Shown in pieces: positions 24,761-37,030 of a stretch of 64,000 nucleotides of DNA. The DNA is from Echinococcus granulosus (lineage: Eukaryota; Platyhelminthes; Cestoda; Cyclophyllidea; Taeniidae): the NCBI RefSeq assembly GCF_000524195.1, contig NW_020170393.1:966523-1030522 (forward strand), in the 5' to 3' direction. The notes beneath the pieces were generated by a model. That model was not told where the DNA came from. It did not search any database and saw only the letters and a list, made by a program, of their open reading frames with translations. Position numbers and translations under genes: made by a program. Positions within the stretch are counted from its first letter, which is position 1; each line of letters starts with the position of its first letter.

Positions 24761-27700
24761 ATGAATCTCGACTCCAACACTCTGCGTCAAGTTTTCGATG
24801 CCCTTGACAATAATAAGAGGGGATACATTACAGTCGAACAGTTCACCAGTGCGCTCGAGAAATTTTATACGTCAATAGCTCATGAAAGTCCTGATGATGA
24901 ACATCACGCTAAGCTAGCTCGAATGCAATCAATGGTTTGTTTTTTTATTTGCATAAAATTCTAGGATGTTAATAACATTGTTAATGCCTTGGATCCGGAA
25001 AAGGATGGAATAATATCTTTTGAAGACTTTGAGTCGGCGTTTCAGAATTTCTTCAACTGTGAAAGTATATTCTACATAGTAAACTTTTACCCAAGTGTAG
25101 ATCGGGAAGAGTTAAAGGGTAAAACGATGACGGTAAATCTTCATGGTCGCCGAGTGTCTATTACACCTGACGACTTTGTAATGCACCAGGCTGAGTACGA
25201 TCCGGACTTAAAGGTATGTAAAATCTGTCAGGTAATCGTAAATTTTGATGCATTGAACCAATACTTTAGTATATACAGACATATAACTGTAATCACTGTT
25301 CCATTTTTATGAGCACGTAGTCCTGATATTCAAAATACGTCATAAAATAAAGCGCGTCGATTGTTCTACAGACGGAAGATAGTGGATTTCTAGAACCTGG
25401 CGTTGGAGAGTTCACTCCGACTCGGCCATCCACACTTCTGTAAGTAATAGTAAGCTTTACTTCTGATGACATATTACACATCTGGATCTCTGCATTTATT
25501 ACTTCCATTTGATTTTGTTTACAAATTGGCCATTTGTCAAAAATTCTGCCAAAAACTGGCTTGTGTCCAATAAGTTATAACTACACCACTTAAAAAGTGC
25601 CAACTAGAGTACAGTTTCTTATTTACGACTTAAGAATATCAGATTGTCGGCGACCCTTGTTTCGCCGAGGTACACCCAGAAACCAGAGGTGAGGCGTTAC
25701 TCTACTGCTGCTGAAAAATCGCTTGCTATCATTTACAACTTCTTAGGTATTCTTACGTCCTTTGTGAAAAAGCCTAATGAAACTGCCTTTTCTAATGGTT
25801 TTAGCATTAATAGCGGCAGATTGCCACTCTAAAGTCTGTATTCTCTCGATAACCTAGGCTTCCTTTCTGCGCTAACAAATTGAATGTTTGTAATCAGATC
25901 GCCTTCACTTTGTAATTTAACTTCTTTTTAAAATCTTCTTAACAATTAAAAAATTAAATACCTTCCAGCACCAGGACTTCTGTTCCTTCATATCATGAAA
26001 ACGCTGGATCGCCATTTAGTGGCTCACGCTCCGATCTGATGATGGACGATCCTGACAGTAACTTGGAACAGCTTAAGGTGAGTACGTTCACAATTTTTCC
26101 CTGAAATTACTCACAAAACCCTTTTTATGAGGTCATTTTGTGGGTAGATTATCATGCAACTCAAATTGTAGCACTACTAATTGTCATGTGATACACAGCT
26201 GTGTGTTGAAATTGAGTAAGTTAGGGGGACTTTTGATTATCATCCGTAGAACCAGCTAACATTTATGAGAAATGTGTAGTTCTTATTGCCTTCTGATAAC
26301 TGGAGTCAGATCGGGTGGTAGGTTTAGGCATCTCTGTCATAGTCACGCGCCATACTAATGCTTCATTGATTTGATATTCTACCCTCCTCAAAAACCATAA
26401 CGTGTTTGCGCTTGAGTTTTATCATCTTATTCAGTCATTATTCATTTTTAATAAGAAGCATAATTCACGATCCACTTAATTTACCACAGAATTGGGCGTA
26501 GAAGGTAAAGCGGTAAGCTCTATTGTGATTTTGGAATGGGACATTAATTTGATCTTTTAAACAATCAAGCAATCAAACATTCTTTTGTTACCTCGCAAGA
26601 CACGGTTTTTCAGGACTTCTGTTTAGGCTTAAGCATTTCAACAAACGTTGAAATAGTACTATCAGAACTTGAATCCTTTGTCTATAAGTCTTGACATGAA
26701 AGGCAGGAGGAAATCGTGCACCCACCTCGCGCTCACTGATTTTGCATTTCCAGAAGCGCCAGCAAATCTATTGTGCCATCATTTGAGTCCTTGAGGCGTT
26801 TCACATACGACACAGAGCCGACGAATTAGGTTGTTGGGCGAATAGCAGCAAGTCAAAGGCGTCTCACCGAATCACGCTTTTTTGCATTGTGCTGTTTTTT
26901 GAGGGCTTTTCTTCTTACGCGTACAAACGTTTTGTGATTTGGTACTGAAAAATTTTAATAAATTTACAGTGGCTTTAATTTCTGTCAAGCTAACAATGTC
27001 TAATTTAACAACCCTCTAATCCGCCTACTGGAACTGAGGGCTTATGCACAGAATGGGTCTGGTATCCACTGAATTTGCATATTTTTGCGAAGGTACCAGA
27101 CGATGTTTCACTATTCTGGACTCAAGACGGTACTTTAAAACCTCATCCATTGGCTGTAGTAGTTAGTTATATCACTGTTCCTTTGATTCTCTCATGCATA
27201 AGAAGGAATTGGAACTCAATCTGATAGGACTACTGAAGGTCTTCACTAAAGCTGCACAACCGGAGGACTGGGTTTAAGCCCGAATCGAGCCCATCCTGGG
27301 TACAGGACTACAGTCCATGCGGTAGCTGGCGTTTCGTCATCCAGGATGTTCACAGAGCATAAATTTAGGAGAGTATCTTCTAACAACTTCTTACCAAACA
27401 CGAAGTGGCAACCCGTAATGTCTCCGAGTGCGTGCTACGACTGACAGAAGGGTTGATGCAAACATCCAACCTCACACAGGACCATTCAAGACTGCCACAT
27501 TTCAGGATTGACGTCTGCCAAGAAGGGGACGTAGTGCAAGTATACCTACCGATGGCGCTATCAGGACGGATTCATCTACAGTTTGTGCAGGCAGTGCGTG
27601 ATTTAATAACCATGGTAGATGGAATTTGCTAGTTGCCGGTGCTCGTTTATTCCTCATCATATGTTGATGAAAGACGTCATTATTAATGCAAAGTCAACGT

Positions 27701-30700
27701 CAGTAGTGTGAGCATCTCATTAGTCAGACGGCAGAATGCTGGGTATTTGCCTCCTTTCGAGTACGATGCAAGTAAGTTACAGCTCCAGTACCTTCAAAAT
27801 GTGCCCACACAACACGCATTTACATGAACATCCTGAATCCTTGTGGTTGCCACCTTCACACAAGCATTGCTATGAACTACTTCTTAAGTTAAGGTTTATT
27901 GAAATAGTTGGTTCAGTGTCGAAAGGCAGCGGGGTACACAAAGTGGGGACCTTTCACAATTCGAGAATTGACAAGTCAACGTAAATTGCGGGAGAATTTG
28001 GAAATTTTTTTAATTTTCTGGGATGCGAAAAAAGTGTCTGTGCCTAAGCTGAAACATCAAATTTGCTATTCCACAAACGAATATTTTTGCCTTTTTGTAC
28101 TAATTGCATTGTCCGAAAACTCTTCAAAATTAGGGAACACCATAGTTGACTTTTGCATACAACTAAGTAAGCACCGTAACCACTGGAAATGTCAAGACGA
28201 CAATCTATGACGCTTACACAGCATTCCCATCAACCGGGTTAACATCAAACAAATTGGAGCCGGAATCGTCAGGGTTTTATCAGGTAAAACGGCTCGTACT
28301 ATCATTTATTATTTTAGTTTCTAGGAATCAATTTTGAATATACCATTGGAAACTTTAGGAGAGCTGGCGAGTTGAGTAGGTTGGAATAGTCCTAGAGAAC
28401 ATTCTGTTATGCAAGCCAGGTTTTGCATCTCATTGAGGGTAGTTATTGAGCTTTTAAATAAAATCACTGAATGAATTTTACCCGATTCCTAAGGATATTT
28501 GACCGCGTAAGCCAATACCATTCGGGTGCTCAAGAAAATTACGCTTGAAGTTAGTTTGATTTTGATGGCTGAACTCGAGATCCTAGGCTGACTGGCCACA
28601 GTGTGTCATCAAGAAAGTTGCCAATTCCTTTCAATCTCCATGTGACTTGTGTTTTTGCATAACGGAGACTGAGTCCTCTCAAAAAAGTTGTGCCTTTAGT
28701 TCTGGAGATTAAAATTCAGCCGTATTTAATTTTGTTTGACATCGTTGGTATTACAGAATCAGATGCGTCAGATGGAAGCAAAGATGGACTCGATGACCTC
28801 CCAAGCAGCAGTGGCCAGCAACGCAGACGGTCTGGTTGGACGTCTGCGTGAGGAGAACGCGCGTCTCAGCGCCTCTGTGGTGGTGCTCGAGGAGCGCATC
28901 AAAGAGATTGAAGCGCGTCACCAACGCGACCTCGAGAGCGAGCGCTCGCATCTGGACTCCCTCATGGTGCGTATTTGCTCTCGTATTCTCTCTCTCCACT
29001 TAATGGCATTGCTGTCACGACTAAAATGGCGCGATCTCTCCACCTACGCCGAGGTGTTGGTAGTGGGTGTTGCAACTGTATGCGCACGAGAGATGGGGAG
29101 ACACACTGACTTCAATCGAGTTCTTTAATCCAGTCACTAGTCAAGTAGTCTGGAGAGAAAAACTTAAAGCTCACAGGCGAAAGTACAGTGACCGCACGTG
29201 CGTTGAGCTATTTTTGGCATGTTCCTCTTTGTCTCTTACCTGTTCATTGTTTGCAGCATAGCCATAGCAACATTTTCGTCAATTTTTCGTTCCTAACAAA
29301 GAGCCAATCACAACAGTAAGGATTTAGAAATATAATCCACCTTCTAAGGTATAAATCCAAAATTAGGCTGAATTTTAACTGTCCAATTTGGACTGCTATT
29401 TAGATCTTTGGAAGGATCGCCAGTGCTGCGCCTATTAGTATTCCGCCACATTTCAGATCTAGGCAGGGCAACAATGGCAGGCATAAATTCCTCATGTTCA
29501 TCACTGACTTATTGCTTCCATTCAGGAATCCTCAGAATCCGAGCTTAAGGGCTTCTGATGGCAAAGTGAATCAAGTGTGAAACTAATGGTGATTACGATG
29601 GCACACTCATCCTTACAATTCTAAGCTGTTACACGAATTGCGGTAGATTTGCTGACAGCTTAAGTGAAATGGAGTTAAGGCGGAGGAAAATGATGAGGAC
29701 AACAAGCAAAATACCCCAGAAGTAAATTCTCGCACACGTGTCTCCAGTTTATCTAAATTATCTATGTGGAACGGTCATTCCAACGTGAGAAGGCGCTTAG
29801 AGGCGCTCTATTTCTCGTTCTCAACTAGGATACGCAATTTTGAAGAAAAAAAAATAAGGTGTAATTTTAAAGTTTGCTGTTCTAATAAGGAACCTTAGCT
29901 TGAATGTTTGCCGTGGCAGGCAAAACAATGACGATTCATTCAATCCTGTGTAACTACTCCCCATACAGGTGGTAAGACTATAGTTATCACTTAGATTGGG
30001 CAAATTCATGAGTGGGCGATTCTTTCACCTCAAGGGAAAGAAGTGTGGCCACTCAGGCGTAGGACATCTTATTGGGGAAATGTGGAATTCAATCCAATCT
30101 GGACAAACGTTTCCTTCAACAGAGAGACGGGATTTGCAACAATAACACAGGTGAAGAATACTTTTGATGCGGGAATAAGGGCATTGCCCTGTAGGGGAGA
30201 GGTTGTTGACAGTGTCATGCTATGACAAAAATAGTCGCCCGCGTAAATGTGGTGCCTGAGTCTCCTCTGAGACCTTCCAAGTAAATCAAGCATCTCTGTT
30301 CCACAACTGCAAAAAGCCTACTTTCTTTTAAGATTGGAAAATCTCATGTTTTTTGATAATCTAGAGTGGGAAAAGCGATTATAAAAAAGTGGTAAGAAGT
30401 AGTCTTACATAGTCTTGGTAACAACGAATAGTGGGGGAATCGTGGCCGGTTGACGCCCAAAAACTCATTCAAGGGTGTGTCGCTTATATAACCATATTTC
30501 CTTCAAAATTGCTTATACATCTAATCCCCACTGGCACGTATTTCATGTAGGGAAATTGCTAAACAATTTAGAGTATGGTTTAGGCCTAGGATTTGAAGTT
30601 AGTCGAGAAATTACAGACCCCTTCACAAAAGCTAATTTCAATCGGTAAAGCTGCCTTCCCACTTGTCACATGAACTGGCCATGTGATCAGGGAGGACTTA

Positions 30701-33700
30701 GCAACAGGTTGCCACTAACTTCCCCACATTGACTTGAATATTTTATGTTTTTTTTGTCATTTTTAATGTCGATCCTAGGTTCGTTCTAAGCGGACATACG
30801 AGGCGGAAATCGAGAATCTGCGAGCTCGCTGTCAGAAACTGGAAGTTGATCTTTCCGACGCCATTATTCACCTGGGCAAAACTAGAGTGGAACTGGATAG
30901 TGCAAGAGTGGTAAGTCCTTCTCCCACATCCTTCATAATAACTATCCCGATTTTGGTTAAAGGCAGAACGTGTCAAGATTGAAATGGACTGTGTTCCCCT
31001 CCAGCAGAGATGGTAAATTTGACCTCTGCGCGATAGTGTTTACTATGGAATGGCAAGTTTTCACCCGAAAGCAGACGACAGCATGACTACCAAGGCTGAC
31101 ACGGACTTATCACTTGACTTTCCAGTGTGAGTAACACGATGCTTGCATAGCATGTTGTGCTCAAGTTTATGACCCCAAGCCATCACCTCAATCTGTCACC
31201 CGACGCTTGGGGTTTGCACGAAGTGGATGCGCGGCAAAGTGTGTCATTAGGCCCGTGACCTCAAGGTGATGTTGGCTTGACCCCAGAAAGAAGCGTGTTG
31301 GTGCGCTTGAAATAAAATTTTGTCAGGGGACGGAATTGCAAGAGCAATTGGCGACTTCCACTGCGGGTCCGCACAGAAGATTGTGCATTCATCTCCTCAC
31401 TTTGCAAATAAATTAGGGAGAGGAAACGGTATTTACTTATGTCGTCCCGTAGCAAAGAGTATATTGAGTCTAATGACTTTCAGGAGGGCAAGCGGACAGC
31501 AGAAGCCTTACTGGATGCTCAGGATAGGATCAACTCCCTAACCGAGCAACTCAATAGTCGCTCCAACGCGGAGAGTTGGGAGTTACAGAAGGCCATCGCA
31601 GATCGCGACAACGCGCTAAACGTGAGTCTCTTCAGCCTGTTGCTCTATCCCCTACTAAATACCATTTCGTGTGACAACAAACCTCCATTTCTGCGGGTGT
31701 GGATGCAGTGCGAGATTTCTCATGAGTGGCTTCAAAAGCATGTTGCATGTGCATGTGCACCGCAGGTAATGGAGTGTGCAAGAGGAAAGAGAGAGAACAA
31801 GTACAAAAACACCGATTAAGTGGGTGATTGGCACCCGATAGGTTATGTGAAGTCATTAAGGAAAAAACAGGTACAGATCGAATTCGTGGGCTCTTGAAGC
31901 CCACGCGCTTTATGAGTTTTACAGAAAGTGCCTTTTTGGCACCGCATGCACCATGGGTCATGAAGGGGCGGGGAATAGTTGTAATGCGCTTCCATAATGT
32001 CATAACTGCTACATTAATATTTTCAAAGGCTTGAAACACACTACTGTTTTATTTCCCAGTAGACTTGAGCAGGCGTCGAAAGGCTCGTCATTTGACCAAA
32101 TTGCCTTCATTTAAACAGTAAAAATAGTCACCACTTAGAAGTAAGACAGTGACTTAATCTCTCACTACTTGATATTTTGTGCAGGAATCACTCTAGCACC
32201 AATTAATGGGACTATGGCACAGAAAACAGGGCACTTTGGAGTTTGATCTACCAGCGTCACGTATATGTGACATGTGGTTTATCAGTTCTTAATAGCCGGT
32301 TGCACAAAATCGTGTCACGAGTAGATTGATGAAGTTAAAAACAACCAAACCGATGGGATGTATTTCTGGCCTGAGGATAATTGCATTCTTTTTAAGTTTT
32401 ATGAAAGAAGTGTTTGAATTTAAAAAAGTAATGGCAGCTGGTCTCATAGTGGAGCAATGAAACATCCGGGTAGCCGTAGTGACCAAAATTTCCCCCGTCA
32501 TCCTGAAGGAGACGATTGACCTCTTGATTTTTGAAGTAGCCGCTACTCTTTTCCGGTCCCGCATTTCCTGTTTCCAGCCTCGCTTCTTGTTAAGTCTATT
32601 TCTCGATCAATTTGTCTTAACTGTAGGCTCTGAAAGAGGTCAATTCAGTCGTGGGCAATGGGCCTCGAGTCTCCATAGGTATGGATACCGTGACGCGGTT
32701 AGAGGAGATGCAGCAGATCATCCACAGCCTGAAGGAGGACAACAAGAGGCTGACGAAAAAGGTGCAGGACGCACAAGAGGAGTCCTGGTTTAAAAATCTT
32801 CGCAATGGACAAAAACTTCTCTTCGACAAAGACAGTACATTGGATACCGAAATGGACAATTTGACCAAGGAAGAGGTAATACCTTGCAGTGAATTTTGCT
32901 GCCTACGATTCCCGCATCCTTTTCCAAGGCTCTGTTCAATAGTCACCCCGATGGTTACGAGTCTCAAGGACACAAAAGTAATGTATGAAAAACCCTCTAG
33001 AAAGCCCAACAAACGGAAATTTATTCCAAAATCATTCTAAAATACAGAAAAGAAACAAATGGGATAAATTGATCACCATATTCACCCAAACCCACCATCC
33101 TAACGTCCAATCTGAGCCTGGAAGTGGCTGGTAAAATAATCTCAAGCTATGAGCTGCGGCACTTGCCTATGCGATCCAGTGGAAGAACTCCTTGTTGTTG
33201 CATGAGAATACGCCTTGGCGATTGTCAGGACAATGAGCTCCTTAAAATTAGCCCAACACACACCACTTTTCTTCCTCACTTTACTTTCCATGCAACCTTG
33301 TGAGAGCAGTCGGGGCGTCTGCTGAAATGGCCGATTATAGTAGAATAACATTTCTTGACTGAAGATGAATGTCGATTGCCAACGAAAGTATGGCTTTTTT
33401 TAATCCCCCATTTGTTGTTGTGATGTGACTTTCTCCACTCAAGTCAAGCACAACTTCTGACTGAGTGCCGTGTACAACCTTTGCACGTGTAGATCCATGG
33501 GGAATGGCAGAAGGTAAACGGCAAATCTGTGTTGGCTTTGCCTTTTTAGCACAATGTGCTTGCAATCACGGAAGAGTTGATGTGATTTTATTTTATGTTT
33601 CCCTTGTTTTGTGCAATCCTGGTTGCAAATTATACTGCATGCTGTTAGTTCCACCTCCGTTAAACGAGTTTAAATGACGGGCGCTTCACGAATATCACAT

Positions 33701-34343
33701 GCCAGAAAAGATGTTTGTTTGAAGGAACAAATGCGTACATCCACTGTTAATAGTGAAAAAGGTAGAAGGTAGCTATTCGCTAATGCGGCTCGGAAGGCGG
33801 CAGACACATTTACAACCAGTGTAGCCTTGTCTGACCCAGGTGACACAAATGCGTGACACGTACTCACTATAGGTGATTGCACTACATTGTGTTTAAAACA
33901 ACAAAACAAACGTGGATAACTGTTAGTCAGAGTATAACAGGGTGTACTTTAGTTGATTGACATCAATTGAGTTTATTATTTTAATAGAGAATGGGAAATC
34001 GTGTGGGATATGAAAGTCGCGTTTCCCATGAGCCTCAGATAACAATTTTAAGTCGATCATAAACTTGTTTTTTAATCATTCTCGGAGAATAACCTCACCA
34101 TCCACCCTGAAATGCTTCACCCACGGAAGCTGCCTTGATTGGCTTTTGATGCACGCTACACATACGTCTTTTGGGGAGGCATCCACCTAAAAAATGGCTT
34201 AATTCAATGGCTAACTTCGTTGTTTTTAGGTTGTTGATCTGCTGACGCAAGAGAAACACGCAAATAACGAACTGCGCAACTACCTAAGCACACTCCTTGA
34301 AAAGATTGTGCTGAAACACCCCGATCTGCTTGAGAGCAAGTAG
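24761..34343 (+). CDS. RAB11FIP4: Class II Rab11 family-interacting protein (Rab11-FIP3/4, Nuf-like)
   Basis: Effector that links Rab11 to recycling endosomes and cytokinesis. Exons: 24761-24934, 24965-25213, 25372-25439, 25643-25669 (27-nt microexon), 25969-26077, 28757-28966, 30779-30910, 31484-31621, 32627-32875, 34230-34343, giving 489 aa. Two N-terminal EF-hands: the first (DNNKRGYITVEQ) lacks acidic residues at positions 5 and 12. The second (DPEKDGIISFED) looks able to bind calcium. Exons 6-9 are long coiled coil, and the last exon is the Rab11-binding domain (ELRNYLSTLLEKI...HPDLLESK, stop), which fixes the family. FIP3 versus FIP4 cannot be decided. Intron 1 is 30 nt. A further 36-nt segment (25065-25100) looks like an optional mini-intron. 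Introns 26078-28756, 28967-30778, 30911-31483, 31622-32626 and 32876-34229 show nothing coding. Confidence 0.88.
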
Positions 34344-34523
34344 TCCTGGCATTTCATCTGCGCCTCTCGTGTCGTAAGGATAGGACGTTCATGCGCATCC
34401 TCTCCTCCCCTCTCCCATCCGCCACCCCCTTCGCCATTTCCCTCGTGTTTTTACCTCCATAACTAGAGCACACACTTAATTGGGCTTTCCTATTTTTTGT
34501 TTTGTTTATTTCCGTATTTTAAG

Positions 34524-34540
34524 AGTGTGTGTGTGTGAGT
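34524..34540. repeat. GT dinucleotide microsatellite
   Basis: Short perfect run of GT repeats in the RAB11FIP 3' region. Confidence 0.6.
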
Positions 34541-34580
34541 GCGTGCATGGATAGATGGTCTGCCTCAGTCACCCACTCAC

Positions 34581-34814
34581 TTGAAGATGAGGTGGGAGAG
34601 ACAGCCGCCCCGCTTCACGTGGATCACCAAGATGTGTAACGCCTTGAATATCATTGAAGTATAACATGTATGCATCCTAATACGATACTTCTCTCCATTC
34701 TTGTACATTTTCGATATGCCAAATAGGCTGGGCTGTCTCGACACCGCCACGTCGTCTACATGAGTACCTAGGGGCGTTTTCAATCGCGCCTGCGTCTGGT
34801 GCACGATCTCATTG
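34581..34814 (-). other. Orphan exon candidate, minus strand
   Basis: Seventy-seven codons stay open between a pyrimidine-containing acceptor (cacttctag) and a consensus donor (CAA/GTGAGT). The peptide includes KTPLGTHVDDVAVSRQ and LFGISKMYKNGEKYRIR. It matches no family I know, and I found no partner exons. It could be one exon of an unannotated gene antisense to the RAB11FIP 3' UTR, or chance. Confidence 0.25.
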
Positions 34815-37030
34815 CTAGAAGTGGGTTGTGTAAGCTACAAAGTGAACTAAAAGAAGTTGAACTGTGTGATTATCATCTCCCACTCCATTTATTGGTCACC
34901 TATCTATTTAATAAGGGGCAAAATGGGAAGCAATCAAAATTGCCACTTGTCACTCATTGTCGATTGTTGACCGCAAGTCAAATCATACAACTGGCGCTTC
35001 AAATGCCCTTTTATAACATCGAATGAAGTGAGAGGGTCTTGCACATCACATCTATTGACAAGTCATTTAACTTGAACTGCATCACATTCACCTCTTGTCC
35101 AGTTGTGATGGCCCTCAAGCAACCGTCCAATCCTATGCAGTTGGGCTAAATGGTGTTTGCCATTTGAATGTTTCCTTAAAATTTAGTAAACCATATTTTA
35201 CTACCCGGACATCAATGAGTTGCACATCGACCATCGAAAGAATTACTCAAACACATTCTAGGCACAGACTGCCTCGGAGAAGGGAAAGACGCTAAAGCAA
35301 GTCGGAGTAAAACATGGCAGTATTCAAGTTCTCATAGAAGCAAGAAATGGAGCAGGTGAAAAGCCACGGTCTGCTGAATTCACGTATGACACAGAAATTT
35401 AGTGAGAGTACTTTTATCACAACACATGCCTGTTTTCTTTGTGTATACAGATTTTTAACAGTGGATAAGCACCGTTCCACGTGACCGACGTCCCACTGTA
35501 GCAGTGTGCATCACCCACCACTTGACTTTACCCAGTCCCTAATTTCTCTGCTAAATTTGCACGTTGGATAACTTTAAAATGAGGAAAGACTTAACGCAGC
35601 TTAAAGGTATTTCGACCTGTGACTGATGAAACAGTCCGACTGCTGTTGGCCAGGAAGCACTGGGGAGTCCAGACTCCGAATTGACCTCGAACTGACCGCC
35701 ACGTCAAGCGCGCCGATCAAGGCAAGATACATTCACAACCACAAGTAACACGAAACAAAAAAATCAGAATACGCGCATACTTCATCAATGAAAAAACGCA
35801 CTAGAACATAAAATGCTCCACTATTAAACTAACTCCGTTCATTTTCCTTCTTTACCAACCGCAGTTTCGAATCGTACCTCGCAATAACCTCACAGAATGC
35901 CACGGTACAAAGGTAGGTGGCAGTCATAGTAGGGATTGAAGTAAAAATTAGCTTTACACAGGTGCCTAAAGCGAAAGAAAGCTTGATCTGCCATTGGTGA
36001 AACTAAGTAAAAGCAATTTATAAGTCAGAGCTGAGAAAGAAATTTAACTACTATCAAAACAACCGCAAACAAATTTGCCCCTTTTCACGTGAAACAAACA
36101 CCGGCGCGACTTAGGCCCTCTTTGAAGTTTACAGTTAAATGAAAAACCTAGAAAGTAGACAAGTGGTTTACTCATGTTGTTTGAGAGCTCAAAGCAGTAA
36201 CATTGTCTGAGTAATAGAGCAGAGCAATAAAACTAACATACCTCAAGTGTCGGAAGCAAAGTAAATGTGTGACAGACAAGAATATTAGAGTGAACTAAAA
36301 AATCATGCACTGACCGTTGAGACGATAGCTGCCTATGTCCAACAACCCGATTCTGCTACTTGGACTTGTCATAATTATGTGACATGGGCTCTTTGTCCAC
36401 TTATTTTAAAGTGTCGCAACCCAGTTGGTTGATTTTAAAACACCTGCTCGCAGTCAGAGGATAAGCATGCTGTGTTGCTTTTGGGCAGCAGCTGAATCTG
36501 TCAACCCGCTGGTGCCGCAGTAGAGCAAATAAACATCTCAACTTATACCGATTCTCCCCTGAAATTCTGGTAGCAAATACCTTAAAAGAATTTCAACGAC
36601 AACTCAAGAGACCCCTATGCCTTAGAGACAAACAACAGGGGCTCCTCCACTTTTGAAGCCGTACATGGGCTATTACAGGGTTAATTGAGTCAAAAAATCA
36701 CTGACTTAGTTGACAATGAAGCAAAACGTGAAGAATAAGAAAGCCCAAAAATTCACTAAAGCAAACATGCGACACTTACCGTATCCAACCCATCGACTCT
36801 AATCAGAGTGGATGATTAAGATGGTGCTATTAAAAACACAATGGTAGTCGGTAAGACGAGGTTCTGAGAAAATAATATACCACACCCGCCTAGCGCCTAA
36901 TGGACTGTTAAGTATTTCCATAAAATAAATTACTGAGAGTGTCAATAACATCAGATAATGGTATATGGATGAGCCAACATTGGAAAAGCAGTTCGAATGC
37001 AGTAAAATGAGCAAAACAGTAACACTATCT

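Larger units (their letters stand above)
34344..37030. other. Intergenic region between convergent RAB11FIP and VPS28
   Basis: Contains the 3' UTRs of both genes, a GT microsatellite (about 34524-34540) and one minus-strand exon-like ORF (34581-34814, listed separately). The remainder (about 34900-37030) is AT-rich without a convincing gene. Confidence 0.45.

Noticed and set aside
27250..27380. Segment with ggtttaagcccgaatcgagccc resembling a tRNA T-arm
   Set aside because: No matching acceptor stem, anticodon arm or B-box consensus could be built around it.
27405..27632. 75-codon plus-strand ORF inside a RAB11FIP intron
   Set aside because: No ATG-to-splice structure, no known motif, and it does not fit the phase of the flanking exons.
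35865..35912. 48-nt plus-strand segment with acceptor (aaccgcag) and donor (AAG/GTAGGT)
   Set aside because: Good splice sites, but too short to judge and without partner exons on this strand.
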